Shown piece after piece: positions 15,999-25,601 of a stretch of 64,000 nucleotides of DNA. The notes below the pieces were generated by a model that ran no database searches, was not told where the DNA came from, and saw nothing but the letters and a program-made list of their open reading frames with translations. Numbering within the stretch: position 1 is the stretch's first letter; each line of letters starts with the position of its first letter. The stretch lies in contig CP067345.1 in NCBI GenBank assembly GCA_020641055.1, positions 1,171,317 through 1,235,316 on the forward strand, given 5' to 3'. The position numbers were made by a program, and so were the translations under genes. This DNA comes from Clostridioides sp. ES-S-0010-02 (GTDB lineage Bacteria > Bacillota > Clostridia > Peptostreptococcales > Peptostreptococcaceae).

Positions 15999-18206
15999 AT
16001 GCATGATAAAGAATTACAAGAAATAATTGAAAAGATAAAAGTTTATGCACCTAATGCAAATTTTGAAAAGGTTGAAAAAGCCTACAATCTTGCAAAAAAA
16101 GCGCATGATGGACAATATAGAAAATCTGGGGAACCATACTTTATTCATCCATTGGCAGTGGCAAATATTTTAATAGAGATGGAATTAGATATTGAAACTA
16201 TAACAGCAGGTTTGCTTCATGATGTTGTAGAAGATACAGAATATACCTATGAAGACATAACAAAAGAATTTGGAAAAGAAGTAGCGGATTTAGTTGATGG
16301 AGTAACAAAACTTGGTCAGATAAAATATCGTTCAAAAGAAGAAACTCAATCTGAAAATTTAAGAAAAATGTTTCTAGCAATGGCAAAAGATATAAGGGTT
16401 ATACTTATAAAGCTTGCTGATAGATTGCATAATATGAGAACGTTAAAATACATGCCTCCAGAAAAAGCAAAGTATAAAGCAAAAGAAACTTTAGAGATTT
16501 ATGGAGGTATAGCCCACAGATTAGGTATATCTAAGATAAAGTGGGAACTAGAAGACAGAGCATTAAGGTTTATGGACCCAGAAGGATACTATGAATTAGT
16601 TGATAGAGTGTCAATGAAGAGAAGTCAAAGAGAAGACTATATACAAGGGATTGTTGAGCTTCTTAAAGATAAGTTTAAAGATTTAAGTATACCATGTGAT
16701 GTATATGGTAGACCAAAGCATTTTTACAGTATTTATAGAAAGATGCAGAAAAAACACAAGACTTTTGAAGAAATTTTTGATTTAACAGCTGTAAGAATAC
16801 TGGTAGATAATGTGAAAGACTGTTATGCTGTACTTGGTATAGTTCATACATTATGGAGACCTATCCCAGGCAGATTTAAAGACTATATAGCAATGCCAAA
16901 GCCAAATATGTACCAATCATTGCACACTACTGTTGTAGGGCCTGATGGAGAGCCTTTAGAGATACAAATAAGGACTCATGAAATGCATAATATAGCAGAA
17001 AATGGTATTGCAGCACACTGGAAATACAAAGAAGGTATTTCTGGCAAAGAAGTAAAAGTTGAAGAGAAACTTCAGTGGTTAAGACAAATGATGGAGTGGG
17101 AAAAAGATTTAAAAGACCCACAAGAATTTATGGATGCACTTAAAGAAGATGTATTTAATAGTCAGGTTTATGTATTTACTCCACGAGGAGATGTAATTGA
17201 ATTACCAGCAGAATCAACTCCTATAGATTTTGCCTATAGAGTCCATACAAATGTAGGAAATAAATGTGTTGGAGCAAAAATTGATGGAAGAATAGTACCT
17301 ATTGATTATAAGCTTCAAAATGGTAACATTGTTGAAGTACTTACATCATCTAATTCTAATGGTCCAAGTAGAGACTGGCTTAACATAGTAAAAACACCAA
17401 ATGCAAAAAGTAGAATTAGACAATTTTTCAAAAAAGAAAGAAGAGAAGAAAATGTTGACCGTGGGAATACCATATTAGAAAGAGAGTTTAAGAAACATGA
17501 TATACCACAGAAAGACCCTCTTGTTGAAAAATACATGGCATTAGTTGCCAAGAAGTTTAATCAGCCAAGTGTTGAAGACTTAGTTGCCACTGTGGGTTAT
17601 GGTGGTATAATGTCATCTCAAGTTGTATCTAAAGTAAAAGACTTGTATTTAAAAGAAATTAAAAAAGTAAAAAAAGAACAACAGATGCAAGAAGAAGATT
17701 TAAATAAACACAATATGAGCGAAACAGAATACAGCAAAAAGAGAAAGAAAAATTCATCACAAGGTATTGTAGTAAAAGGACTTGATAATATCTTAGTAAG
17801 GTTTGCTAAATGTTGTAATCCACTTCCAGGAGATGAGATTGTAGGATATATCACTAAAGGTAGAGGTGTAGCTATACACAGAGCGGATTGCCCAAATGCA
17901 AATAACAATGGAGACTTCTTCCAAAATAGATTAGTGGAAGTGTCATGGAGTTCAGCAGGTAAAGGCAAGTTTGAAGCAGAGATTCAAATAAAGGCTGTCG
18001 ACAGAAGAGGAATTGTTAATGAAATAACTCATATTGTTGCAATGGATAAACTTAGCTTAAATGGAATAAATGCAAGAAAAGGAAAAGATAGTATTGTAAG
18101 TATAAATCTACTTGTAGAAGTTAATGACACTGAGGAATTGAAAATTCTAATGAAAAAATTAAAAGCAATTCCTGGTGTAGAAAGTATTTATAGAATGACA
18201 AATTAG
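15999..18206 (+). CDS. relA: Bifunctional RelA/SpoT homologue (Rsh)
   Basis: The 735-aa protein synthesises and hydrolyses guanosine alarmones in the stringent response. In order it has an HD hydrolase domain (FIHPLAVANILIE, LLHDVVEDTEYT, LADRLHNMRTL), the synthetase domain (GRPKHFYSIYRKM through PNMYQSLHTTV), a TGS domain (VYVFTPRGDVIELP, about residue 390) and a C-terminal ACT domain. The conserved cysteine motif CCNPLPGDEIVGYITKGRG precedes ACT. Both catalytic centres look intact. It is followed by dtd after 24 bp, the usual Firmicutes order. Confidence 0.96.
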   Translation: MHDKELQEIIEKIKVYAPNANFEKVEKAYNLAKKAHDGQYRKSGEPYFIHPLAVANILIEMELDIETITAGLLHDVVEDTEYTYEDITKEFGKEVADLVDGVTKLGQIKYRSKEETQSENLRKMFLAMAKDIRVILIKLADRLHNMRTLKYMPPEKAKYKAKETLEIYGGIAHRLGISKIKWELEDRALRFMDPEGYYELVDRVSMKRSQREDYIQGIVELLKDKFKDLSIPCDVYGRPKHFYSIYRKMQKKHKTFEEIFDLTAVRILVDNVKDCYAVLGIVHTLWRPIPGRFKDYIAMPKPNMYQSLHTTVVGPDGEPLEIQIRTHEMHNIAENGIAAHWKYKEGISGKEVKVEEKLQWLRQMMEWEKDLKDPQEFMDALKEDVFNSQVYVFTPRGDVIELPAESTPIDFAYRVHTNVGNKCVGAKIDGRIVPIDYKLQNGNIVEVLTSSNSNGPSRDWLNIVKTPNAKSRIRQFFKKERREENVDRGNTILEREFKKHDIPQKDPLVEKYMALVAKKFNQPSVEDLVATVGYGGIMSSQVVSKVKDLYLKEIKKVKKEQQMQEEDLNKHNMSETEYSKKRKKNSSQGIVVKGLDNILVRFAKCCNPLPGDEIVGYITKGRGVAIHRADCPNANNNGDFFQNRLVEVSWSSAGKGKFEAEIQIKAVDRRGIVNEITHIVAMDKLSLNGINARKGKDSIVSINLLVEVNDTEELKILMKKLKAIPGVESIYRMTN

Positions 18207-18230
18207 AGTTAAAATAATAGGGAGGAAAAT

Positions 18231-18680
18231 ATGAGAGCAGTAGTACAAAGAGTATCTTCATCTAAAGTTACAGTAGATGAAAACATTATAGGTGAAGTAA
18301 ATAAGGGGTTGCTAGTACTGTTGGGAGTAACTCATGATGATAAATCGAGTGATGTAGACTACATGATTGATAAAATATTAAACCTAAGAATTTTTGAAGA
18401 TGAAAATGATAAGATGAATTTATCTCTAATGGACATAGGTGGAGAGCTTTTAGTAGTATCTCAATTTACTTTATATGGAGACTGTAGAAAAGGAAGAAGA
18501 CCTGGATTTAGTAACGCAGCTAGACCAGAACTTGCAAATGATTTGTATGAAGAATTTGTAAAAAAAGCCAAAGATAAAGGTGTAACAGTAGGTACAGGTC
18601 AATTTGCAGCTCATATGATGGTAGAATTAACTAATGATGGACCAGTAACAATACTATTAGACTCAAGTAAATCTTTTTAA
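18231..18680 (+). CDS. dtd: D-aminoacyl-tRNA deacylase
   Basis: Dtd frees tRNA that was mischarged with D-amino acids (and glycine), a proofreading step of translation. At 149 aa it has the family motif [17 protein letters not shown] and the Gly-cisPro motif in [11 protein letters not shown] near the C-terminus. GGGAGG precedes the ATG. It sits between relA and a metallo-hydrolase gene with short spacers, so it belongs to the same run of genes. Confidence 0.96.
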   Translation: MRAVVQRVSSSKVTVDENIIGEVNKGLLVLLGVTHDDKSSDVDYMIDKILNLRIFEDENDKMNLSLMDIGGELLVVSQFTLYGDCRKGRRPGFSNAARPELANDLYEEFVKKAKDKGVTVGTGQFAAHMMVELTNDGPVTILLDSSKSF

Positions 18681-18694
18681 GGGGGAAAACTTTA

Positions 18695-19309
18695 ATGGTT
18701 ATAAAAAAATTTGTAGATAGTTATTTTGGAGTAAACACTTATGTGTTAGGTGATGAAAAAACTAAAAAATGTGCAGTTATAGACCCAGGAGGAAGTTTAG
18801 TAGATACATTAAGCTTTGTCAAAGAAAATGGATTGAATGTTGAATATATAATTCTTACTCATGGACATGGTGACCATATAGGGTATGTTAAAGATATTAA
18901 AGATAAGACTGGTGCTAAGGTAGTTGCACATACTGATGAAAAAGAATTATTAAATGATAAAAATAAAAACTTAAGTTACACAATGAGATGTGGCGCACAA
19001 GAATTTGATGCAGATATATATGTAAATGATAAAGATAAAATGGAACTTGGTGAATTAAAAATGACTTTCTTGCATACACCAGGTCATACACAAGGATGTA
19101 TGTGTATAAGAGTTGAAGATGACATGTTCACAGGAGATACTTTGTTTGCTGGAAGTATTGGTAGAACTGATTTATATAGTGGAGATTTCCACCAAATGGA
19201 GAAATCACTTAAAAAATTATGTAAATATGAAGATGCTGTTAGAGTATATCCTGGTCATGGGCCAACTAGTACTCTAGGTGTTGAAAAGAAGACAAATCCT
19301 TACATGTAA
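18695..19309 (+). CDS. Glyoxalase II-like metallo-beta-lactamase-fold hydrolase
   Basis: The 204-aa protein has the dinuclear-metal motifs THGHGDHIGY (HxHxDH), HTPGHTQGC, TGDTLF and YPGHGPTS. Proteins of this size next to relA/dtd are usually annotated as YcbL/GloB-like hydrolases. The substrate, a thioester or other ester, cannot be assigned from sequence. Start follows AAGGGGGAAAAC. Spacing of 14 bp from dtd suggests co-transcription. Confidence 0.9.
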   Translation: MVIKKFVDSYFGVNTYVLGDEKTKKCAVIDPGGSLVDTLSFVKENGLNVEYIILTHGHGDHIGYVKDIKDKTGAKVVAHTDEKELLNDKNKNLSYTMRCGAQEFDADIYVNDKDKMELGELKMTFLHTPGHTQGCMCIRVEDDMFTGDTLFAGSIGRTDLYSGDFHQMEKSLKKLCKYEDAVRVYPGHGPTSTLGVEKKTNPYM

Positions 19310-19401
19310 TTTTATATTAATATTTAAAAATAGTATCAAATATTTAATAAATGTATCAGTGATGGGGTTCTTCTAGTGTTTAAATAGAAGGAGTTAAGTT
19401 G

Positions 19402-20961
19402 ATGTTGGATGTTTTTTTAAAAGGACATGATTATAAGTATGAAGTAGCAGAACTTATAAAATTGTTTACTAGTGAATTTAAATTTAATGACTTTGCTGAT
19501 TGTAGCAATAGTATAGAGTCAAGATATTTAATAAATAGATTGATTTGTGAAAATGATACTTTACTTTCAATTACTGAATATTATGAAGGTGGTAACTTAA
19601 AGTATGAATCAATACAAAATATCAAAGATATAAATACGGAGTTTTTAAATGGATTTTGTAATAATAATACGATTGAAGAGTTTTTAGATAGACTAGACAG
19701 TGAAAGTAAGAGAAAGATTAGAAAATTATGCAAAGAAAGTATTAAAAAAAGTATGTTTATAGTACTTAAACAAATATTTAATTCTTATGTTCCATGGGGC
19801 ATTTTGACTGGTATAAGACCAGTCAAAATTGTCCACAATCTGATGGATGAAAGACTAGATGATGATAGTATAAGAACTATTCTAAAAGAAAACTATTTTA
19901 TAATGGATGAGAAAATAGATTTAGCTCTTGAAATAGCTAAAAGAGAACGCTTATTTATGTATCCGATAGACAAAAATAAAATTTCTCTTTATGTAAGTAT
20001 TCCATTCTGCCCAACTAGATGTGTATACTGTTCATTTCCTTCAAACTCGTTAAAGCAATTTGGCCATTTAAAAAGAGAATATGTCTATAAATTGATTGAA
20101 GAAATTAAAGGGTTTTCCAAAGTTATTGAGGATACTAATAAAGAAATTGAAACTCTATATATCGGTGGTGGAACTCCTACTACATTGGATGAGGAAGAAT
20201 TGGATTTACTTATAAATGCTCTCTTTAGAGAATTGGACTTAAGCAAAATTAAAGAATTTACGGTAGAAGCAGGTAGACCAGATACTATTACCAAAGAAAA
20301 ATTAAGTGTATTAAAAAAACACAATGTAAGTAGAATTAGTATAAATCCTCAAACTATGAATGATGATACTTTAGTTAAAATTGGAAGAGAACATAAAGTT
20401 TCTGATTTAGTAGAATGTTTTAATATGGCTCGAAATATGGGATTTGACAATATAAATATGGATATAATTTTAGGTCTTATAGATGAAGACTTAGACATGG
20501 TAAGAAATACATTAGAGGAAATAAAAAAGCTTTCTCCTGAAAGTCTTACAGTTCATACATTAGCTATAAAAAGAGCTTCTAACCTAAATATAAATATGGA
20601 TAAGTACAAAGAACATTTAACTCAGTATGAAGAAATGATAAAAATGATAGATTTATCAATGAAATATGCCAAGGATATGGGACTTAATCCATATTATATG
20701 TACAGACAAAAACATATGCTAGGTAACTTAGAAAATATAGGTTATGCTAAAGAAGGATATGAGTGTATTTACAATATACAAATTATGGAGGAAAAACAAA
20801 GCAACTATGCCTTGGGTGCAGGTGCTATATCAAAATTTGTCTATGTAGATGAAGATAGAATTGAAAGAGTAGAAAATGTAAAGAATGTTGAACAATACAT
20901 TGATAGAGTAGATGAAATGATAAAAAGGAAGAAAGAAGAGGTATATAAAAATGTTGACTAA
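19402..20961 (+). CDS. hemZ: HemZ-like coproporphyrinogen-dehydrogenase-family radical SAM protein
   Basis: This 519-aa protein has a long N-terminal region (about 190 aa), then a radical SAM core with CPTRCVYC (Cys motif CxxxCxxC) and the glycine motif YIGGGTPTTL typical of HemN relatives. In Firmicutes this gene lies before hisS and is called hemZ; true coproporphyrinogen oxidase activity is not certain for such relatives. ATG 19402 is preferred over TTG 19399 because AGAAGGAG lies 7 nt upstream. Its 3' end overlaps hisS by 11 bases. Confidence 0.85.
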   Translation: MLDVFLKGHDYKYEVAELIKLFTSEFKFNDFADCSNSIESRYLINRLICENDTLLSITEYYEGGNLKYESIQNIKDINTEFLNGFCNNNTIEEFLDRLDSESKRKIRKLCKESIKKSMFIVLKQIFNSYVPWGILTGIRPVKIVHNLMDERLDDDSIRTILKENYFIMDEKIDLALEIAKRERLFMYPIDKNKISLYVSIPFCPTRCVYCSFPSNSLKQFGHLKREYVYKLIEEIKGFSKVIEDTNKEIETLYIGGGTPTTLDEEELDLLINALFRELDLSKIKEFTVEAGRPDTITKEKLSVLKKHNVSRISINPQTMNDDTLVKIGREHKVSDLVECFNMARNMGFDNINMDIILGLIDEDLDMVRNTLEEIKKLSPESLTVHTLAIKRASNLNINMDKYKEHLTQYEEMIKMIDLSMKYAKDMGLNPYYMYRQKHMLGNLENIGYAKEGYECIYNIQIMEEKQSNYALGAGAISKFVYVDEDRIERVENVKNVEQYIDRVDEMIKRKKEEVYKNVD

Positions 20962-22213
20962 AGCTCCTAGAGGAACTAAAGACATAACTCCAAAAGAGGC
21001 TTATAAATGGCGTTATGTAGAAAATAAATTTAGAGAAATATGTGCTTTATATGGGTATGAGGAAATGGTAACTCCTATATTTGAACATACAGAACTTTTT
21101 AAGAGAAGTGTTGGAGATACTACAGATATAGTTCAAAAAGAAATGTATTCTTTTAAAGATAAAGGGGATAGAGAAATTACTCTAAAGCCAGAAGGTACAG
21201 CTGGTGTAGTAAGAGCATTTATAGAGAATAAATTATATGCAGATACTCAACCAACAAAATTATTTTATGTTACACCTTGTTTTAGATACGAAAGACCACA
21301 AGCTGGTAGACAGAGACAATTTCATCAATTTGGTATAGAGGCACTTGGAAGTGATACTCCTTCAATGGATGCTGAAATAATAGCACTAGCTGTTCAATTT
21401 TTTAATGAAGTTGGATTAAATGATTTGGTAGTGAGTATAAATTCAGTGGGTTGTCCAGTTTGTAGAAAAGAGTACAATGCTTTATTAAAAGAATATCTTG
21501 ATTCAAAAGCAGATATATTATGTGAAACTTGTAATGAGAGAAGAGAAAAAAATCCAATGAGGGTTATAGACTGTAAAAACCCTACATGTAAAGAAAATAT
21601 CAAAGATATACCATTTATTGCAGACCATTTGTGTGATGATTGTAAAGTTCACTTTGATAAACTTCAAGAATACTTAAAGGAAATGAATATAAACTTTGTA
21701 ATTGATAAAACAATAGTTAGAGGGTTAGATTACTATAGAAAAACTGCTTTTGAAATTATATCTAATGATATAGGTGCTCAAAGTACTGTATGTGGTGGAG
21801 GCAGATATGATGGTCTTGTTGAACAACTAGGTGGTCCAAAAGGTATAAGTGGAATTGGATTTGGACTAGGGATTGAAAGACTTTTACTTACACTTGAAGG
21901 TAATGGAATTGAAATAGAAAACCCTCAATCTACAGACATATTTATAGTAACTATAGGTGAAGAAGCAAATACAAGAAGCTTTAAATTGTTGAAAGATTTA
22001 AGACAAAATCATATAAGTGCGGATAAAGACCATATAGAAAGAAGTGTAAAAGCACAATTTAAGTATTCAGATAAAATAAATTCAAAATTTACAATAGTAA
22101 TTGGTGATGACGAGCTAAAAAATGACACTGCAACATTAAAAAATATGAAAACATCAGAGCAAACTACTGTAAAATTAAGTACATTAGTTGAAGAATTAAA
22201 GCAAAAGCTGTAA
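20951..22213 (+). CDS. hisS: Histidyl-tRNA synthetase
   Basis: HisRS charges tRNA-His with histidine. At 420 aa it shows class II motifs: motif 2 FRYERPQAGRQRQFHQFGIEA shortened here to its core RYERPQAGRQRQF, the histidine-binding LDYYRKTAFE, and motif 3 GFGLGIERL. A C-terminal anticodon-binding domain ends the protein. The start ATG lies within the hemZ-like gene, so translation may be coupled. No T-box leader is seen before it. Confidence 0.97.
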   Translation: MLTKAPRGTKDITPKEAYKWRYVENKFREICALYGYEEMVTPIFEHTELFKRSVGDTTDIVQKEMYSFKDKGDREITLKPEGTAGVVRAFIENKLYADTQPTKLFYVTPCFRYERPQAGRQRQFHQFGIEALGSDTPSMDAEIIALAVQFFNEVGLNDLVVSINSVGCPVCRKEYNALLKEYLDSKADILCETCNERREKNPMRVIDCKNPTCKENIKDIPFIADHLCDDCKVHFDKLQEYLKEMNINFVIDKTIVRGLDYYRKTAFEIISNDIGAQSTVCGGGRYDGLVEQLGGPKGISGIGFGLGIERLLLTLEGNGIEIENPQSTDIFIVTIGEEANTRSFKLLKDLRQNHISADKDHIERSVKAQFKYSDKINSKFTIVIGDDELKNDTATLKNMKTSEQTTVKLSTLVEELKQKL

Positions 22214-22286
22214 AATAAGAAAGTATGATGTTTTGTGTATTAGATAAATATATAGCATTAAAATTAAATAAAATGGAGGTAGTATC

Positions 22287-24074
22287 TTGGAAACTTTAAA
22301 GGGTTTAAAGAGAACTCACTACTGTGGAGAGTTGAGAGAAAAAAACATAAATGAAGAAGTTGTACTTATGGGATGGGTACAGAAAAAAAGAAACTTAGGA
22401 GGACTTGTATTTGTTGATTTAAGAGATACAAGTGGATTATGCCAAATAGTTTTTGATACAGATGTAGATAAAGAAGCTTTTGAAAAAGCTGAAAAATTAG
22501 GTGCTGAGTTTGTAATAGCAGTAAAAGGAAAAGTATGCGAAAGACAGTCTAAAAACCCTAACATGCCAACTGGGGACATAGAGATATTTGCAACTGAACT
22601 TAGACTTTTAAATAAATCAGAAACTCCACCTATTTATATAAAAGATGATGATGATGTTTCAGAAGCACTAAGACTAAAATATAGATACTTAGACTTGAGA
22701 AAATCATCTATGCAAAGAAATTTAAAGTTAAGACATAAAGTAATGAATATTACAAGAAATTACTTATCAAATAATAGATTTTGTGAAATAGAAACACCAT
22801 TTTTAATTGCTCCAACACCAGAAGGAGCAAGGGATTATCTTGTACCAAGTAGAGTTAATCCAGGTAAATTTTATGCATTACCACAATCACCACAATTATA
22901 CAAACAATTATTAATGGTAAGTGGTATGGATAGATATTTCCAAATTGTTAAGTGTTTTAGAGATGAAGACCTAAGAGCTGATAGACAACCAGAATTTACA
23001 CAAATAGACTGTGAAATGTCTTTTGTTGAACAAGAAGATGTTATGAGTATGATTGAAGGATTACTTGAAGTTATATTTAAAGAAGTTTTAAATGTAGAAT
23101 TGACACTTCCACTTCCTAAAATGACTTATGCAGAAGCTATGGCTAGATATGGTTCAGACAAACCAGACACTAGATTTGGTTATGAACTAACAGATATATC
23201 TGATGTCGTTTGTAATTGTGGATTTAAGGTGTTTGCTGATGCTACACAACCAGGAAAAAGCGTTAGAGGTATAAATGTAAAAGGAAAAGCTGACGATTTT
23301 ACTAGAAAACAAATATCATCATTAGAAGAACATGCTAAAACATATAGAGCAAAAGGGCTTGCTTGGATGAAAGTAGGTCAAGATGGAGTAACTTCTCCAA
23401 TAGCAAAATTCTTTAGCGAAGATGAAATGAATGCTATACTTACAAGAATGAATGCAGAAGCAGGAGATTTACTTTTATTTGTAGCTGATAAAAACTCAGT
23501 AGTATTTGATGCTTTAGGACAAGTTAGACTTGAAGTGGCAAATAGACTTAATATACTAGATAAGAATGTATATAATTTATTATGGGTAACTGAATTCCCT
23601 GTTTTTGAAGAAGATGAAGAAACAGGTAAGTTTGCAGCAATGCATCACCCATTTACATCACCTATGGATGAAGATTTAGATAAACTAGAAGATGGAGATA
23701 AAGCATCTTTAAGAGCTAAAGCTTATGACATTGTATTAAATGGATATGAAATAGGTGGAGGAAGTGTTAGAATATCAAATTCAGATGTTCAATCAAGAAT
23801 GTTTAAGGCACTTGGGTTTACAGAAGAAAGAGCTAATGAGAAGTTTGGTTACTTATTAGAAGCATTCAAATATGGAACTCCTCCTCATGCTGGTCTAGCT
23901 TTTGGGCTTGATAGACTTGTTATGTTGCTTGCAGGAGCTGAAAATATAAGAGAAGTTATTGCATTCCCTAAAAATCAAAATGCTGTTTGTCCTATGACAA
24001 ATGCTCCTACAGTAGCAGATGATGAGCAATTGGATGAATTAAGTATAAAAGTTGATATAAAAGATAAAGAATAA
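22287..24074 (+). CDS. aspS: Aspartyl-tRNA synthetase
   Basis: AspRS charges tRNA-Asp. The 595-aa length and the insertion (GAD) domain between motifs 2 and 3 (about residues 290-400) are the bacterial type. An N-terminal OB-fold anticodon domain begins THYCGELREKNI. Motif 2 is CFRDEDLRADRQPEFTQID and motif 3 is GLAFGLDRLVML. The start is TTG after TGGAGGTAGTATC. It is the last gene of this housekeeping run; a terminator follows. Whether it also charges tRNA-Asn cannot be read from the sequence. Confidence 0.97.
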   Translation: METLKGLKRTHYCGELREKNINEEVVLMGWVQKKRNLGGLVFVDLRDTSGLCQIVFDTDVDKEAFEKAEKLGAEFVIAVKGKVCERQSKNPNMPTGDIEIFATELRLLNKSETPPIYIKDDDDVSEALRLKYRYLDLRKSSMQRNLKLRHKVMNITRNYLSNNRFCEIETPFLIAPTPEGARDYLVPSRVNPGKFYALPQSPQLYKQLLMVSGMDRYFQIVKCFRDEDLRADRQPEFTQIDCEMSFVEQEDVMSMIEGLLEVIFKEVLNVELTLPLPKMTYAEAMARYGSDKPDTRFGYELTDISDVVCNCGFKVFADATQPGKSVRGINVKGKADDFTRKQISSLEEHAKTYRAKGLAWMKVGQDGVTSPIAKFFSEDEMNAILTRMNAEAGDLLLFVADKNSVVFDALGQVRLEVANRLNILDKNVYNLLWVTEFPVFEEDEETGKFAAMHHPFTSPMDEDLDKLEDGDKASLRAKAYDIVLNGYEIGGGSVRISNSDVQSRMFKALGFTEERANEKFGYLLEAFKYGTPPHAGLAFGLDRLVMLLAGAENIREVIAFPKNQNAVCPMTNAPTVADDEQLDELSIKVDIKDKE

Positions 24075-24098
24075 TATATGAATAAGAAATAATATATA

Positions 24099-24132
24099 AA
24101 AGACTGTCGCACTAAAAATAGGGTGACGTCTT
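24099..24132 (+). terminator. Terminator after aspS
   Basis: An imperfect stem (AGACTGTCGCAC with GGTGACGTCT, two bulges) is followed by eight T. It ends the hisS-aspS transcript. Confidence 0.75.
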
Positions 24133-24321
24133 TTTTTTGTACTATTTAATAGTAATAATTGTCAATTAAAAGTAACATTAATTATTATTTACACAATTCT
24201 AAAAAAGAATTCTGTTAGATTAATAATCCAAACTATTCCTACCTGATACTACAAACAATAAAATACTATATTAGACAAAAAAATTAAAAAATTACCAAAT
24301 TAAAAATTATTTAAAAATAAA

Positions 24322-24350
24322 TTGACAACGATTTCGAGTTGTTATAATAT
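24322..24350 (+). promoter_or_regulatory. Promoter and possible operator of the GntR/PTS operon
   Basis: TTGACA (24322-24327) is followed by TATAAT (24343-24348, 15-bp spacer) or TAATAT (24345-24350, 17-bp spacer). A dyad ACAAC...GTTGT (24325-24342) fills the spacer and would block polymerase if bound; the GntR protein encoded next is the obvious candidate. The rest of the 24133-24407 gap is AT-rich without further features. Confidence 0.6.
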
Positions 24351-24407
24351 GTAATAAAGAACTTGTTATATAATGTTATAAAAATACTACATGAGGGGGT
24401 GAGTAAA

Positions 24408-25160
24408 ATGGATGAAAAAAAGCAAAAAAAAGAAATGGACTTAGAGGTAAATTCATTTATTCCTTTGTACCAACAACTATATGACAACATAAAAAAACAA
24501 ATAGCAGCTGGTATATATAAGCCAGGAGATAAACTTCCATCTGAAGTAGACCTATGTAAGGAGTTTAATATAAGTCGTATAACTGTGAGAAATGCGCTTA
24601 ATGAACTTGTAAAAGAAGATATATTATGTAAAAAGCGTGGAAAAGGAACTTATGTAACTATTCCAGAGAGAATAGAAGCAACATGTGCAGGAAATAGTTT
24701 TACTAATTCTTGTCATCGTATTAATGCAAAACCAAGTACTAAGATAATCTCTATTTTGATAAAAAAAGCTGATAAGCAGGTGGCTGAAGCTTTAAATATT
24801 GAACTAGAAGAGAAGATAATATGTATTAAAAGACTTCGATTAATAGATGAAGTACCTGTTATTTTTGAAGTTGATTACTTTAGAATAGATTACATGTTTT
24901 TATTAAAAGAAGAGCTGGAAGATAAGTCTTTAATGGAAGTTATATCTAATAATATAAGTACACTACCTAATCGTGTGGAAAATATATTTGAAGTAAAACA
25001 CTCAAACAAAGAATATTCTGACCACCTTAAATGTGCAAGCAATATGGCATTATTAAAAGTAAGACAATTAGTATATACAGAGAATAATGATGTTTTATAT
25101 TACAATGAACAATTTATAAGAAGTGATAAGTATAAATATGCAGTATCAGCAGAAATATAA
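24408..25160 (+). CDS. GntR-family regulator (HutC type)
   Basis: The 250-aa protein has an N-terminal winged helix-turn-helix (PLYQQLYDNIKKQIAAGIYK, then LPSEVDLCKEFNISRITVRN) and a C-terminal UTRA ligand domain. Such regulators bind phosphorylated sugars and usually repress the adjacent sugar operon. The ATG at 24408 is used because GAGGGGGTGAG lies just upstream; an upstream in-frame TTG has no ribosome site. It is the first gene of the PTS operon, 24 bp before EIIA, which implies autoregulation. Confidence 0.92.
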   Translation: MDEKKQKKEMDLEVNSFIPLYQQLYDNIKKQIAAGIYKPGDKLPSEVDLCKEFNISRITVRNALNELVKEDILCKKRGKGTYVTIPERIEATCAGNSFTNSCHRINAKPSTKIISILIKKADKQVAEALNIELEEKIICIKRLRLIDEVPVIFEVDYFRIDYMFLLKEELEDKSLMEVISNNISTLPNRVENIFEVKHSNKEYSDHLKCASNMALLKVRQLVYTENNDVLYYNEQFIRSDKYKYAVSAEI

Positions 25161-25184
25161 TTTACACTTAGGAGAGGAATAAAT

Positions 25185-25598
25185 ATGAGAAAAATAATAT
25201 TAGCGTCTCATGGAGACTTTTCAAAAGGGCTTTTAGATTCAGTAAAAATGATAGTAGGAGATTTAGCAAATTGCGTTAATTCATACAGTTTATATCCTGG
25301 ACAAAGCGCTTCAGATTTTGCTTTAGAGTTAGAAAAAACAATAGTAGAAGATAAAGAATGTGAATATATAATTTTATCTGATTTATACGGAGCAAGTGTA
25401 TGTACTGCTATGTTAAGGTTAACTAAGTTACATAATGTTAAGCTATTTTCAGGAATGAATTTAAATATGGTATTAGAGCTTCTTACAAGATTTTCTGATA
25501 AATTAACAACTGAAGATGCAGAACAGTTAGCAAAAGAATCTAGAATGGGAATACAAAATGTAACATTACAAATAAATGAAGAAGAAGAGGTATTTTAG
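25185..25598 (+). CDS. PTS EIIA component, mannose family
   Basis: The 137-aa cytoplasmic protein takes phosphate from HPr and gives it to EIIB. The active histidine is His9 in IILASHGDFSKGLL, the standard place for the mannose/fructose/sorbose family. AGGAGAGGAA precedes the ATG. It is encoded separately from EIIB, with an unrelated gene between the two. Confidence 0.93.
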   Translation: MRKIILASHGDFSKGLLDSVKMIVGDLANCVNSYSLYPGQSASDFALELEKTIVEDKECEYIILSDLYGASVCTAMLRLTKLHNVKLFSGMNLNMVLELLTRFSDKLTTEDAEQLAKESRMGIQNVTLQINEEEEVF

Positions 25599-25601
25599 TT
25601 T

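Noticed and set aside
22214-22286. T-box leader before aspS or hisS
   Set aside because: The gaps are too short and lack the T-box consensus and a terminator hairpin.
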